Positions 1 through 11,087 are shown, numbered from the stretch's first letter. The stretch is 64,000 nt of DNA from Entoloma clypeatum (GCA_963565915.1 OY751493.1:2418001-2482000); one strand, 5' to 3'. The notes: a model not told the origin generated them from the sequence alone. Made by a program: numbers and translations.

Positions 1-381
1 TTACTTTACAGGCAAGGTAGACATTTGGGAAGCATTGAGAGGTGTGGTACAGCTGGCAGATGTTTGGGAACACATTGAGAGGTGAGGAAAGGCTGGCAGA
101 TATTTGGAACATGGCAAGAAGCACAGATGGTCAGATACCATCATTGCCAGTAGTGGCAAGCTGTAGGAGCTGGGGATCGACGAGAAGAAGCCCCAAGATG
201 GAGGGGAGGCCATTGTTGATGATGGAGGGGCCACAGGAAGTGGGGAGAGGCACAGGAAAGGGCCCTAGTCCCTGTTGACAACATGGGAGAGTCGTGGGAA
301 GTGGGGGGAGGCGTGAAAGGCTGGGGGGAGAGGGGAGGGAGGGTCCTGAAAGAGTTCTAGGGAGTGGGGCAGGCATTTGGT
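1..381. other. Non-element flank, no gene seen
   Basis: G-rich sequence left of the outermost retrotransposon. I see no reading frame with coding character on either strand. A G-rich stretch near 288-330 (GTGGGAAGTGGGG, then AGGCGTGAAA) resembles a stretch at about 38,620-38,650 on the other side of the A1 element, so the A1 target region may itself contain a degenerate local repeat. Confidence 0.6.
20..105. repeat. 40-bp tandem duplication
   Basis: Two adjacent copies of a roughly 40-bp unit, imperfect. The shared word ATTGAGAGGTG occurs at 34-44 and again at 74-84, each followed after about 10 nt by GCTGGCAGAT and a TTTGGGAA-like stretch. A partial third copy begins near 100. Confidence 0.7.
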
Positions 382-386
382 GGCTG

Positions 387-759
387 TATTACAGGTTCTA
401 CAGTATGCGGATGACGTTGTCATCACTTTTACTTCTCGGCCCGACTCGGCGCCCTCTTATGAATACATTATGTTGCAACATCTATTTCCATTCCCTTCGC
501 TGCCACTCTGACTTATTCCACAGTAGCTTTACTCAGCTCCGCAGTATGTATGACTCATTGTACATAGCCTTCCGCAGTCGCCTTACTCATGTGCACTGCC
601 TTCCACAGTACTGACTCATCCGCTACCACCTATAGTCAGTACCTATATAAACCCCTTGTACTAGAGTAGATTCCTTAGATTTAGCAATCACATTGCTCTT
701 CACCTTTTCACTTTCTGCATACTCTGCCCAAACCTTGGAACGGTTTGTTAAGCATAACA
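387..759 (+). repeat. 5' LTR of A1
   Basis: It matches the 3' LTR 37,845-38,597 along its whole length once the 378-bp insertion in that copy is ignored. It ends AAGCATAACA. Its first ~90 bases can be read as a reverse-transcriptase-like string (LQYADD, then VVITFTS), also present in the 3' LTR. Confidence 0.9.
644..687 (+). promoter_or_regulatory. TATA box and self-primer of A1
   Basis: TATATAA at 644-650 is followed 33 nt later by AGATTTAGCAA (677-687), the expected 5' end of the RNA. This 11-mer is the exact reverse complement of the site at 762-772 just inside the LTR. Basis: the complementarity is seen; the role as primer is inferred from Tf1/sushi elements. Confidence 0.75.
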
Positions 760-761
760 AG

Positions 762-772
762 TTGCTAAATCT
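762..772 (+). other. Primer binding site, self-priming type (A1)
   Basis: TTGCTAAATCT, two nucleotides after the 5' LTR end, is complementary over 11 nt to the LTR sequence 677-687. It has no TGG start, as expected if no tRNA 3' CCA end is used. Confidence 0.75.
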
Positions 773-819
773 CGTTAGGTTTGCCCAGAGCGAAGAGAGC
801 AACTACCAGATGAGTCAAG

Positions 820-2118
820 ATGTCGCGCTGCTTTGAAGACTTCACCAGTAACCCATTCGCCACACCAGAAGCCCGACAGGAGGAGCTAAGTCCTTGAGAC
901 AGTATCGAGTTTATGCTCATCCAGCAGTACATCGAATCGGAGATCCGTCGCATCCTACAGCAGGTGCTTGACAAAGAACTAGACAATGACAAGCATCGCC
1001 CCCATGGCGAGATAGCAGAGAGCATCCATCTTGCTCGGCAACACCAGATCACATGTTACAACACCTGACAAAACAAACTCGAAAGCTTTTGCGTTCAAGA
1101 AGGACCTCAGACAGGTCGGATCACAGAGATCAGAGAGTTTATTGGTGTCCAGACAACCATTATCAGAAGATTGATTAGGATGCTCACTTTGAGACGTCCC
1201 AGAACCACATCATCATGTCTTACTTGAAGCAGCAGATCTATGCCCCTAGACATGGCAGAAGCTCTGGCAGTACAAACAATGGATACATCCAAGATCATCA
1301 AAGATCCTGGAATGTTCAAAGACAGACACACCTTTGATGAGTGGTGGAAAGCCACCAAACTATACATCAGGTTCCAAAAGAGCCTCACAGATGATCAGAA
1401 GATTCTTGTGGTACTATCCCGCATGATGGAAGGGTCCGGCAGGCACTGGGCCAGTAACAAATTAGACGCTCTTGCTGTTGACAATAAGAACATCACCTGG
1501 CTAGGTTTTTCCGATGATATCGCCACACGATTCTCCATCGCCAACAAGTCGGTCGCTGCCAAAGCAAGACTCGAAGTCCTGAAACAAGAGAAACATACCG
1601 TTGATGAATTCTTGGATGAATTCAAAGAACTCTTGAAGCTGTCAAACCTTGGCAAAGAAACTGGGAAATACATCCTAGAGAAGAACATCAACCGCAGAAT
1701 CTCTGAACAAGTGGCTAGTGATGGCAAGACATACACCAATTACGCAAAGGAGATCCGTAACAAGGGACAACAGATGGAAGGACACGCAATGGTCATCTGA
1801 GGTGGCGGCGACATGCGCACCAGATCAGGTACCACTTATGGTGGTCAGGGCAAGGCCATGGAGATCGACAAAGCAGGAGTAGCCCGTTGCTACAACTGTC
1901 AACCCTTCGGTCACCTGGCTAAAGACTGTAGCGCTCCAAAGAAGAAAGATGGTCGCAGGTGTTTCAACTGTGACCAAGAAGGCCATATCGCGCACAACTG
2001 CCGCAAGCCGAAGAAGAACTCCGGAAGGGTTAGGAAGGTGTCCAAGGAAGATGCCAAGAATGATGAAACTACAATCTTAGAAGCTGACGAAAAGGATTTT
2101 CCTGAAGAGTCCGATTAA
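820..2118 (+). pseudogene. A1 gag, broken
   Basis: Gag of family A. It starts at ATG 820 (MSRCFEDFTSNPF) with an N-terminal domain. Nonsense codons sit at former CGA codons (for example CCTTGAGAC near 893). About 300 bp present in the other copies are missing near 1,237, and the core frame starts MAEALAVQTMDTSK at 1,252. The core frame stops at TGA 1798-1800, which is CGA in the other copies. The rest (1,813-2,118) carries two CCHC zinc knuckles (CYNCQPFGHLAKDC and CFNCDQEGHIAHNC) that bind RNA. Dead copy. Confidence 0.85.
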
Positions 2119-2159
2119 ACAACGCTAAGTCGCGAACCTTATCTATTAAACGGACTTGC

Positions 2160-4000
2160 TTGCCTTGTATGACTGCAGACAATGGAACCTATGTCATCCC
2201 TGCCAAGCAAGCTGTTGCGTCGACTAAGATTGTGAAGGGAGATAAACCTCCGAAAAGACAAGAGATCAGGCTGTTAGCCCAGCTCAAAACACAACGAGGA
2301 CCAAAGGTCATTTGGCCTGAGGTTGATAGCGGATGTGAACGTACATGCATCCATCCCAGAATAGTACGCGAACAGAACCTCCCCACGCGAGGAATACCAC
2401 CCATAGCAATTCTAAATACAGATGGATCACCAAATTGACAACAGAAAGCGAGCTAACTTGCCGAAGTCAAGCTGGATTTGGGAGCACATCAGAAAACCAT
2501 GGAAGCAATGGTACTGGACATTGGGAGAATGGACATGCTCTTGGGGCATGACTGGTTGGTACACCACAACCCCACAATCAATTGGACAACCAGCGCTGTA
2601 ACATTTAACCGGTGCCCAACAACATGCCGAACCAAACACTCCGATTTCAGGGTTAACCTTGATGGTTGCAAACACTGGGTTTGCATGGTTGAGGTGCATG
2701 ACAAAGATGCACCCAAAAAGTCAGATCAGAAATGGAAGCCTGGAGACCCTATTTTGGAAGCTGTCACCCCCACACCACCTCCCACAACCAAACGACCCTC
2801 ATATGTTGAATGGTTTGCTCATCTCTTTGAGAAGGAGAACTTTGATAAGATCCTGAAGGAAAGGGAGTGGGACCATGGTATTGAACTTACGCCGGACGCA
2901 CCAAAGGAACTAGGGGAAAATACATATCCTATGACACAAAAGGAACAAGAGGAATTGGATGCATTCATCGACGAGGGTCTAGCAACAGGAAAGATCCGCC
3001 CGTCCAAATCCCCTTATGCCTCCCCTTGCTTCTTCATCAACAAGAAGGATGGTTCCAAACGATTGGTACAAGATTATCGCATGGTCAATAAATTCATGGT
3101 CAAAGACAAGTTCCCACTCCCATGAATATCCGATCTCTTGGACGTGCTGAAAGATGCAGTCTACTTCAATAAGATGGACATCATGTGGGGCTATAACAAC
3201 GTCCGGATTGAGGAGGGCGATGAATGGAAAGCTGCCTTCCTCACCAGTTGAGGATTGTTCAAACCATTGGTCATGTTTTTTGGTCTTTGCAACTCCCTGG
3301 AAATGTTCTCTCAAATGATGGCTAGTCTATTCCGGGACCAGATCCGCTGATGTATCTGCATGATCTACATGGATGACATCGTGGTTATTGGTAAAACCAA
3401 GGAAGAACTCACGCGAAACACTGAAGAAATTCTACAGATCCTATCAGACAATGATTTGTTCCTAAAGGAGAAGAAGTGTTTATGGGAAGTAACGAAATGT
3501 CCTATATTGGGATATGTTGTTGGTGAGGGACATGTCGAAATGGAAACTGAGAAGGTGGATACAATCCGAAACTGGTGAGCACCCCATCAAAAAAGGAAGT
3601 CCAGAGGTTCTTTGGATTTGCTAACTTCTATCAATGTTTTATTGAAGGGTACTCAAACATTGCGAAACCTCTCACCGCGCTCACAGGCGGTACAGCATTT
3701 ACTTGGGGACCAACAGAGCAGCAAGCCTTTGAAGGTCTCATACAGGCAATTACATCAGCACCAGTCTTGGCATTACTGAAACCAGAGGGACAGTTCAGGG
3801 TTGAAACCAATGCATCGGGCTATGCCATTGGAGCGGTACTCTCTCAGAAGCAAGACGACAAATGGCATCCCATCATATTCTTGTCGCGGACCATGTCCGC
3901 AGCTGAACAGAATTACGAGATATACGACAAGGAACTCCTGGTGGTCGTGGAAGCATTGAAAGATTGGAGACACTATCTGCTCGAAGCCAGGGAACATTTC
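2160..4000 (+). pseudogene. A1 pol, first half (protease, RT, start of RNase H)
   Basis: Protease with active site VDSGCERT (DSG kept, the usual T/A replaced by C), then RT ([24 protein letters not shown], and the catalytic IYMDDIVVIG), the connection (KKEVQRFFGFANFY) and the RNase H start (NASGYAIGAVLSQ). It is interrupted by TGA at 3123-3125, 3249-3251 and 3348-3350 and by a frame change at about 3,576. The last two stops and the frame change are shared with A2 and A3, so they predate these copies. It ends where the hAT-like element begins; the reading resumes at 34,924. Confidence 0.9.
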
Positions 4001-4267
4001 TAGTGTTTAAAGGTCTGATTTGGTCCGGTTTTTGACCCTCAAAATAGAGAGACCAAGACCGAGACTGAATTTTTGGTTCACAAGATTATCAGAAAACCGA
4101 AACAGACCGATGCAAGACCGATGCATCGGTCCACATTACCTCTTAGAGTTGAGACCGAGCCAGTTCAGACTGGTTTAAAGCAATATATTACAAGGTACAT
4201 AACAATAAGGACGCACATCGTACTCCCTCGATCGCTCCTCTGTGGGCTCAGCCCGGCTGTACATGCT

Positions 4268-4520
4268 CTTGGGCGGGAGTGGCAGCCATTGGGCGGCAAG
4301 TGGAGGCCGTTGGGCGCTAGAGGGGGCCGTTGGGCACACGAGAAGTCGTTGGGCGGGAGTAGCGGCCGTTGGGCGACAAGGAGCGGCCGTTGAGGATGCG
4401 AGGGGGCCGTTGGGCATGAGTGGTGGCAGTTGGGCATGAGTGGTGGCAGTTGGGCACAAGTGGTGGCAGTTGGGCATGAGTGGTGGCAGTTGGGCACAAG
4501 TGGTGGCAGTTGGGTGGCAG
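4268..4520 (+). repeat. ~20-bp tandem repeat array (12 units)
   Basis: Units begin GTTGGGC and end GGCC or GGCA. The last five are nearly perfect (GTTGGGCATGAGTGGTGGCA, alternating CATGAG and CACAAG). The units are directly adjacent, so this is a minisatellite rather than a spaced array. It lies in the left part of the hAT-like element. Frames across it on the minus strand (PTATTHAQLPPL-like) are repeat artefacts. Confidence 0.85.
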
Positions 4521-4913
4521 TTTTGGCCAGGTGTAGTGGAGGTGGGGACAAACAAAAAGTGTGGGAATGTTTTGCTGGCCGTCGAATATATGGTTCGACT
4601 TTTGGCAATTGCCGTGCACGCTCGGCAGTCAATGCCAAGCGATGTGTCCTTGAAACTCGTGGCCTCAATGCCCAAACCGTGGCACCATGAGTCCCAAAAA
4701 TAGTCCTTACCTTATGTAGAGATATGTAGAAACTCATAATAAGTATATTTACAGTTAGATACATGAGCTAAGCATGGTAGAAAGTCTGTAAGCACCTTCA
4801 TCTCTCAAATTTGGTTCATTCATTAGGGAGATATAACACTTTTTCTGAAATCTGCACATTTCATTATTTCTATCTTACTTTGACTTCTAAAAATTATTCA
4901 AGGTGTTTCAGAA
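4521..4913. other. AT-rich interior of the hAT-like element, no gene
   Basis: No coding frame or recognisable motif. It ends abruptly at 4,914, where the 3' end of a minus-strand family A element begins without its LTR; a deletion removed that LTR. Confidence 0.5.
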
Positions 4914-4947
4914 GGTGAATATCCTCAAGCTCTGTGTCCTCACAGAG

Positions 4948-5310
4948 TCATTGTCCCCATCCTCCGGCATCGTCGTTGTTTGTCCAGGAGCCATTCTCCT
5001 TGAGGCTCCAATCATCTATTAGCTCTTCGTTGATGGCGACGGCGAGCTCGAGACTCCGGACGGCTAGTCAGATGCGCCAGTTTTCAACGACCAGCGTACG
5101 GGTGTAGTTCCCGAGGATTTGTTTCTCTTCGGGGGTTGGTGCAACGGGGAGGTCGGATAAAGAATGGAGGCGGATGTGCATCTGTCAATGCAGGATGTCG
5201 GCGAGCGAGGCTTCTAGCGCGTAGATCTGGTCTCTCATGGAGAGGGCTTCACCCATGAGGGCAGTGATGGCGGGGTTGGTTTTAGTGGATGTGGTGGTGG
5301 CGGTGGACAT
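4948..5310 (-). pseudogene. ORF3 of A3, two nonsense codons
   Basis: Homologue of the 123-aa ORF3 of A1 and A2, read from ATG 5310 to TGA 4948 (120 codons plus stop) with no frameshift. It keeps TNPAITALMGEALSMRDQI, LPVAPTPEEKQILGNYT and LELAVAINEELIDDWSL. Two in-frame TGA codons interrupt it, in ADILH*QMHI and in NWRI*LAV; the second looks like a CGA to TGA change. It is more diverged than the A1 and A2 pair, so it gives an independent view of which residues are conserved. Confidence 0.8.
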
Positions 5311-5432
5311 GGTGCGGAGGATGTTGGAGAGATAGAGGAAGAATGGAGTAGCTATATTGAAGACGGAGCGGAGAACTCGGTGGGTTTTTGACTGATGAGG
5401 TCGATGCTGTTGCTGATTTCAATGGGTGTCTT

Positions 5433-5611
5433 TTATCGTGGACGTGACGGGTTCTGCCGATGGAAATCACGGATCAAATCTTGAGCGTTCTGAACATTAG
5501 CTTGCGGTTCCCATGTGTTCTCTTCTGGGCCATATCCTTCCCACTGGACGAGGTACTGGATTTTTCCACGGAACTTTCGAGAGTCTAGGATCGTAGACAC
5601 ATGGTACTCTT
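5433..5611 (-). pseudogene. A3 integrase chromodomain, split by CopE
   Basis: [34 protein letters not shown] and [10 protein letters not shown] form a chromodomain, the C-terminal module that steers chromovirus integrases to chromatin marks. The codons before EYHVST lie at 11,398 and beyond, on the other side of CopE. The CopE TSD CTCTT (GAAGAG on the coding strand) duplicates these codons. Frame and sequence match A2 at 28,846-29,027. Confidence 0.9.
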
Positions 5612-5921
5612 TGTTGAAGTTCCACCTGGGCGCTAGCCACAAGTGTACTGAAGCAACCGGCTACAGTGGAAGTACTCTACGATACCGTTCTGACCACTTA
5701 CATAGGTTGGAGAGGGTGAGGCTGGTGAGAGCGGTTGAGGCTGGTAAGAGCGATGGAGGCGGTTAAGAGTCAAGAGACAACTTGTTGATATTGACAGTTT
5801 CCTGGTCTTATATACCGTACTACTGTTTGTACCAACCAAACAAGTATGTAATGAAGATATGTAAAGGTCACGTGATGTAATCTAATCTAATCTAATCTAC
5901 GTGATGGGAAAAGTTTTAACA
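5612..5921 (-). repeat. 3' LTR of CopE
   Basis: TGTTAAAACTTTTCCC to GGAACTTCAACA on the minus strand. It contains a short tandem TCTAA array (plus-strand TAATCTAATC) near 5,880. Confidence 0.95.
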
Positions 5922-5995
5922 CCCCCCCATATTTAGTACATACTTCTAAATACATCTTACTTTTTCCCACATATATATAGGTACTTTTGTTTCGC

Positions 5996-8900
5996 CTAGT
6001 TCTTTATCAGTCCGAAGTACGGGATAAACTTGGAAAAGAGGATTTTCCCCAGATTCTTAGTCAAAAGGTCTGCAGGGTTATTCACTCCTTCGATGAATTC
6101 GACCGTAATAATTCCTTTGGAGACTTTTTCTCTGACGAAGTGGAATCGCACGTCAATGTGCTTGGATCGCTTCTCAGTCACAGGGTTGGATGCGATAAAG
6201 ACGGAGCCGTTGTTATCTCCGTAGATTGGTACTGATCCGATCTGCATTCCAAGTTCAGCAAGCATGCTTCTCAGCCATGTTGCTGCGTGACTACAATCTG
6301 ATAGCGCCATATACTCTGCTTCTGTAGAAGAGAGGGCGATGGTCTTTTGCGCCGATGATACCCATGTTATTGCTCCAGACGCCAGTGATATGAAGAAGCC
6401 GGTGGTAGACCTCCTCGTGTTTTCATCTGACGCCCAGTTGGAGTCTGTGAATGCATAGATCCCTTTCCCTGAGTCCCCATCGTACATGATTGCGTAATTT
6501 TTCGTTGCCTTCAAATATCTGCAAATATCCCTAGCCACCTCTAAATGGCGTTTGGTGGGATTTGCGGAAAATTGGGACATTTTGATTACAGCAAAGCAGA
6601 TGTCAGGCCTCGTTCCAATCATCAGATATAGGAGTGATCCGATGACGGATTGGTACTTAGATCGGAGTTCCGCATTGGGTTCATCTTCGGACGCCATGGG
6701 TTTGTAGCCCGTAGGGAGTGGGGTATGGGTGGCATTAGATTTGCTCATCCCCATGCGTGCCAGAATTTTCTCAAGGTAAGGTACTTGATCAATGAAGATC
6801 CTCTTCCCACGTTGCCTTATTTGGATTGAGAGAAATTCCTTTGGTTCCCCATCGGGCACTAGGTGACCTAGGTCCCTACATTCCCATGTTGTCATGAAGG
6901 CCTTCTTCTTTTCTAGCGTATATTCCCGGTTTGTGCCGAGAAAAGCAGAGTCATCGACATAGATGACGGCAATTACAATTTCCCCGTTGGTACTTTTGTG
7001 AATGAATACTCCCGCATCGGAGTGAAGCCGGACAAAGCCGAGCTTTTTCATGGAGGAATCAAGTTCCCTCCACCAGGCTAATGCGGCCTGCTTAAGTCCA
7101 TATAGAGCTTTGAATAGTTGGTACACGAGGTGTTCTTTCCCTTTTACTATGTAGCCCTCAGGCTGTCGCATATAGATGACTTCACGGAGCGTTCCATAGA
7201 GGAAGGCTGATGAGACGTCCAATAGAGTCATGAACCACCCTTCAAGGGCTGTCAATGCCAGTATTAGCCGGACGGTTTCATATCTTACGACTGGTGAGAA
7301 GATCTGATCAAAGTCGATCCCTTCTACCTGTGAGAAGCCTTTTGCGACGAGGCGCGCTTTCAGACGCCCGTCGGACTTTTCATTGTAAACCCATTTGTTC
7401 CTTAGGGCTTTCCTCCCTGTAGGCAGGGGTACTAGCTCCGTGATCACCCCGCGGCGTTTGAGCATGTCTAGCTCTTTACGTTCAGCCGCATACCAGTCTT
7501 CTTTATTTGGAAGAGGGTATATGTCTTTATGGGACATTTCAACGATGCCAACTTGGACTGATATTGCCTCCATCAGGAGGTCATTCATCCATGCCGTTTG
7601 ACCGCCCAATCTCCGTCTTCGATCTAATTTTTCAAGATCAGACGCTGGAGTGTCTTCCCCATAGATGCTTCCTGGCATCTTCCGAACTCGTCGTTCCCTG
7701 ATCAGTCGATCTGGTACTTGCTCGGGTTCCGGAGTGGGTACTCGCGGTTCGTCATCAGGCTCACTGGCAGGCAGTTCGTTGTCTGATTCAGGTTGATCCT
7801 GTTCAATGGGAACTGGGATATGAGGTGTTTCGTTGTGACTATCGTCATCATTGCTGCCGGGAATGAGATCCTCAAACTCATCAGCCGGCTCTGGGTTTTC
7901 CATTTCTGGGTGGTTTTCTGGCAACGGGTCAATGTGGCATCTAGGGTACTTGCTTTCATCAAAGATAGCTTTCCCGCCCATGAAAATCGTGTTGGTCTCA
8001 GGATCCATGAAGCGGTATCCTTTGACCCCTGGTTTCGATCCGAGATAAATCATCAATCGGGATCTTGATTCCAGGGAGTTCCTACGTTTCTCCTTTGGGA
8101 TATATACATATGCCTGACATCCAAATACTCTGACACTAGACATGTCGGGGATCTCATTGGTCACCCTGAAGTAAGGGGTTTTCCATTCAAGACGCTGCAT
8201 GGGGGTTCTGTTGTAGAGAAATGCTGCGTGTTCCAAACAGAATTCCCACCACATGGGCGGTAAGCATGCATCGAAGCGCAATGCCTGAGATTTTTCCCAT
8301 AGTGTTCGATTGATCCTTTCTGCTCTACCATTCTGCTGGTGCTGATATGGGAGCGTGACATCGATCAGAATTCCATGATCGGCAAGTACATCCTTGTATT
8401 CGTCAAATTCTCCACCTCCATCAACCCGCCACTTTTTAGGGGTAGCGGCAAATTGATTCTGGATCATCGCAAGGAATTGTTTCAGCGCCGTGATGGCGCC
8501 TGACTTCTTCCTAAGCAAGACGATCCAGACATGGGATGAAAAATCGTCCAAAAAGGTAAGGAAATATTTGTACTTATGGTACGATGCCGTGGATATCTGC
8601 TTTAAATCCGAATGGATCAAATCAAAGGGTTTGACAGCCCTTGTCATCGAGTTAGGATAAGATTGATTTGGCATTTTCCCTTTTAGACACCCCGTGCAGC
8701 TTTCCTGTGATTTCTCACGTACTAACGTTTTGGGTACTCCTTTGGTACTAGTGGGAATCTTATTGAGCGCTTGGTCATTTGGGTGGCCAAGGCGTTTATG
8801 CCAGGTTTCGACAGTGATTTCGCTAGAGATCGCGTGGATTTGGTCATAGCGTATTTCAGTGTCTAACCAATAAATGGTTTGTCCGAGAATGTGAGGCGAG

Positions 8901-10723
8901 AACTGTATTTTGTTCTGTCCTTTGGAGATGTTGATTTCTCCACGCATTCCGTCTACTTTGTAACCGTGATTAAGGAAGACGCCTAGGGACAATAGGCGTG
9001 TGTCCATGTCCGGAATGTAGAATACAGGTCGGAGAAGGTGGGTTTTTATTTCCCCATTTAGGGTATGCCGTACTGGAACGGCCCCAACTCCGAGAATTTC
9101 CAGTTTCTTTCCCTTTGCAGCTGTTTGGACAAATCGCTTAGCCTTGAGAGGCCTGTAATACGCGAAGTCTTTGAACTCATGGGTAAAGTGTAATGATGCG
9201 CCGGAATCTAAGATCCACTGAGCGCGTTCTTTCTCTTTGCAGTGTGTGCAGGATGCAAAATGTTTGGTATATTTTTTGTACAGATCATCGCTAAAGAGAT
9301 CTATACTATCTGCATCGGTACTAGCTAATGTATATTCAAACGTCTGTGCGTGATTATTAGCATTTCCCATTTGGTCAAGTTTAAGAGAAGAATGTGACGA
9401 ACCGTCAAGTTCGATCAGCCCATCTTCGAATTGTTCCGGCCCCATCCGCTCGCTTTGATGGTCTATGTCCATCATTTTCAGTGATTCTTCTATCGACGGG
9501 GCTACGCGACGCTGTTTAGCCGGCCTTTCGTCAATGTCAGGAATGATGGTGTCTAGGATACGAAGATTCGATCCTGAGGGGCGAGCACCAATGCCGCGCG
9601 CGAGTTTGCGGACATGGTCGTTCTTTTTCCACACGGATGCTTTTCCAGAAGGAAGCCCGGTGTACTGTGACGGAGGGGGGTTCATTCGCTGAAGGAGCGA
9701 CTGCATTTTTTGAGAGTCTGGCTGGGCGGTACTCATTGTTTTTCCGCGCCCAGTGACGGTTGTGAAGGACGGTGTCGGAAGAGGAGGGAAGTGGATGGCG
9801 GGAGCAACGAACTCAACCGTTTCCTCCACATGTTCAGACGCGTTGTCCGCAGTGTTGGCGTTTTTCTTTTGATTGCGCCAGCGTCCTTTTCCCTTCTTCT
9901 TTTCAGAAGCGGTACTATGGTCGGTCGAGTTAGGCTGCTCGTCAGCATCGTTCTGCGAGGTACTCGGCTTCTGCTGCCTTTCCCATTTGGGGTCCTGCCC
10001 CTTTCGCTTTGTCCCGGAAATTTTCCGGGCCTGCTCATTGGACGCACGAGTAGACCCGACCGCATACTTGCACCGGTATTCAGAGATGATGCTTTCGGCG
10101 ACGGCTTTGTAGGTGAAATCATCGGCGTCGTAGACCTGGAAAAGGGCGGTGGAGAGTGACGACCAGGCGTCGGGAATTGCATTGGCCAGGATCATTGCCT
10201 GCATCAGGTCGGGGACGACAAAGCTTGAATCGGCGAGCCGGGCGAAGAGAGACCCCAGGCGTTCAATTTCAGGCACTGGGTCGCGTCCAGACAGTTTGTA
10301 GGTGGCGGCGGCCTTGAAATCGCCAAAGATGACGGCCGGGGATACTTTAGAGTAGGCATCTTTCAGCGTTTTCCACGCGCCAAGTGCCGAGGTGCTGTCC
10401 TTGATGTGGCGTCTGATCGCCTCAGAGACCTTCAGGCGTATCGCCCCGAGAGCTACGTCGTCGTCCCTGATCCAAGCTTTTTCTTCCTTGCGGAAGCCGG
10501 GCTGGTCGACTGTAGTAGCAAGCACAGGGGGGGCGGCAGCAGTGGCACCAGGGGTGGAGACCGTGGTGGTGAAGTCGGCGATCACAGGGCGGGTGATGTC
10601 GCCAGAAACGAGGCGCCAAACTCCTTGATGGAGGAGGTAGGACTTCATCTTTTCGGCCCAACTTCGGTAGTCGATGCCGTCAAAGGGGGTGATGGTGTCA
10701 AGAGCAGAGCGAGAAGTAGACAT
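5996..10723 (-). CDS. CopE Gag-Pol polyprotein, 1575 aa, intact
   Basis: Start chosen at ATG 10723 (MSTSRSALDTITPFDGIDYR), the usual copia Gag opening. Gag (about 1-450, gag-polypeptide/UBN2 type, no CCHC knuckle seen) is followed by an aspartic protease (ILDSGASLHF, about residue 505), integrase zinc domain (HKRLGHPND with CTGCLKG, about 638), the integrase core (HSDLKQ, FLDDFSSHVW, WRVDGGGEFD, QHQQNGRAERINR), RT (DVSSAFLYGTLRE, and catalytic IYVDDSAFLG near 1255) and RNase H (TDSNWASDENTRRS, SSTEAEYMALSD near 1469, ending NPADLLTKNLG). Domain order PR-IN-RT-RH defines Ty1/Copia. No stop or frameshift. It makes, integrates and packages the element's cDNA. Confidence 0.97.
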   Translation of the reverse strand: MSTSRSALDTITPFDGIDYRSWAEKMKSYLLHQGVWRLVSGDITRPVIADFTTTVSTPGATAAAPPVLATTVDQPGFRKEEKAWIRDDDVALGAIRLKVSEAIRRHIKDSTSALGAWKTLKDAYSKVSPAVIFGDFKAAATYKLSGRDPVPEIERLGSLFARLADSSFVVPDLMQAMILANAIPDAWSSLSTALFQVYDADDFTYKAVAESIISEYRCKYAVGSTRASNEQARKISGTKRKGQDPKWERQQKPSTSQNDADEQPNSTDHSTASEKKKGKGRWRNQKKNANTADNASEHVEETVEFVAPAIHFPPLPTPSFTTVTGRGKTMSTAQPDSQKMQSLLQRMNPPPSQYTGLPSGKASVWKKNDHVRKLARGIGARPSGSNLRILDTIIPDIDERPAKQRRVAPSIEESLKMMDIDHQSERMGPEQFEDGLIELDGSSHSSLKLDQMGNANNHAQTFEYTLASTDADSIDLFSDDLYKKYTKHFASCTHCKEKERAQWILDSGASLHFTHEFKDFAYYRPLKAKRFVQTAAKGKKLEILGVGAVPVRHTLNGEIKTHLLRPVFYIPDMDTRLLSLGVFLNHGYKVDGMRGEINISKGQNKIQFSPHILGQTIYWLDTEIRYDQIHAISSEITVETWHKRLGHPNDQALNKIPTSTKGVPKTLVREKSQESCTGCLKGKMPNQSYPNSMTRAVKPFDLIHSDLKQISTASYHKYKYFLTFLDDFSSHVWIVLLRKKSGAITALKQFLAMIQNQFAATPKKWRVDGGGEFDEYKDVLADHGILIDVTLPYQHQQNGRAERINRTLWEKSQALRFDACLPPMWWEFCLEHAAFLYNRTPMQRLEWKTPYFRVTNEIPDMSSVRVFGCQAYVYIPKEKRRNSLESRSRLMIYLGSKPGVKGYRFMDPETNTIFMGGKAIFDESKYPRCHIDPLPENHPEMENPEPADEFEDLIPGSNDDDSHNETPHIPVPIEQDQPESDNELPASEPDDEPRVPTPEPEQVPDRLIRERRVRKMPGSIYGEDTPASDLEKLDRRRRLGGQTAWMNDLLMEAISVQVGIVEMSHKDIYPLPNKEDWYAAERKELDMLKRRGVITELVPLPTGRKALRNKWVYNEKSDGRLKARLVAKGFSQVEGIDFDQIFSPVVRYETVRLILALTALEGWFMTLLDVSSAFLYGTLREVIYMRQPEGYIVKGKEHLVYQLFKALYGLKQAALAWWRELDSSMKKLGFVRLHSDAGVFIHKSTNGEIVIAVIYVDDSAFLGTNREYTLEKKKAFMTTWECRDLGHLVPDGEPKEFLSIQIRQRGKRIFIDQVPYLEKILARMGMSKSNATHTPLPTGYKPMASEDEPNAELRSKYQSVIGSLLYLMIGTRPDICFAVIKMSQFSANPTKRHLEVARDICRYLKATKNYAIMYDGDSGKGIYAFTDSNWASDENTRRSTTGFFISLASGAITWVSSAQKTIALSSTEAEYMALSDCSHAATWLRSMLAELGMQIGSVPIYGDNNGSVFIASNPVTEKRSKHIDVRFHFVREKVSKGIITVEFIEGVNNPADLLTKNLGKILFSKFIPYFGLIKN

Positions 10724-11072
10724 TTTAGATGAATCTAAAAAAAGGGTTCCCAATCAGTGATGTGTTATGAATATGATTCAAGAAAACAATTAAATGATTC
10801 CTTATGACATATTCCCTTTAGGAATAGTGGTCACGGGAAAACCCTTTATATGTCAGAAACATATAAGGTGCGATCAACGTTTCCACATGGAGTGTACTGG
10901 GTCAATCCCCTTTAGGGACGTCTCATGACAGGTACTTGTCGTAATGACGTTCCCAGGTTCATATGTGAAGAAGTAAGACTCAGAACCTAGATCTTTCGAT
11001 CGGTTCTTTGCCAACCAGGGTAGAGTGGGCAGGTACTCGCTGTTGCCAGCGTTTCCCAGGTCCCTCTGCTAT
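10724..11072 (-). other. CopE untranslated leader
   Basis: Sequence between primer site and Gag start. No frame of note, unlike the leader of CopF. It probably holds packaging signals, which is inference from position only. Confidence 0.5.
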
Positions 11073-11087
11073 CCGGGGCCCATAACC
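11073..11087 (-). other. CopE primer binding site (initiator tRNA-Met, internal)
   Basis: The plus strand reads CCGGGGCCCATAACC directly against the LTR. This resembles the 3' side of a tRNA cut in the anticodon loop: CAT anticodon followed by AACC, preceded by stem GGGCC. Drosophila copia is known to use such a half molecule of initiator tRNA-Met. The same 15-mer occurs in CopF. Confidence 0.7.

Noticed and set aside
3570..3600. GGTGAGC as a splice donor explaining the family A frame change
   Set aside because: The sequence right after it (STPSKKEVQRFFGF) is conserved RT/RNase H connection, so it is coding; a one-base loss fits better.
4268..4520. CRISPR-like regular repeats
   Set aside because: Units are directly adjacent with no unique spacers, and the genome is eukaryotic.
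4165..4764. Long minus-strand frames rich in PTATTHAQLPPL
   Set aside because: Translation of the 20-bp minisatellite; two or three frames are open at once, as expected of a repeat whose unit lacks stops.
9710..10182. 149-aa frames on the plus strand, and on the minus strand in another frame, opposite CopE gag
   Set aside because: Shadows of the intact CopE polyprotein.
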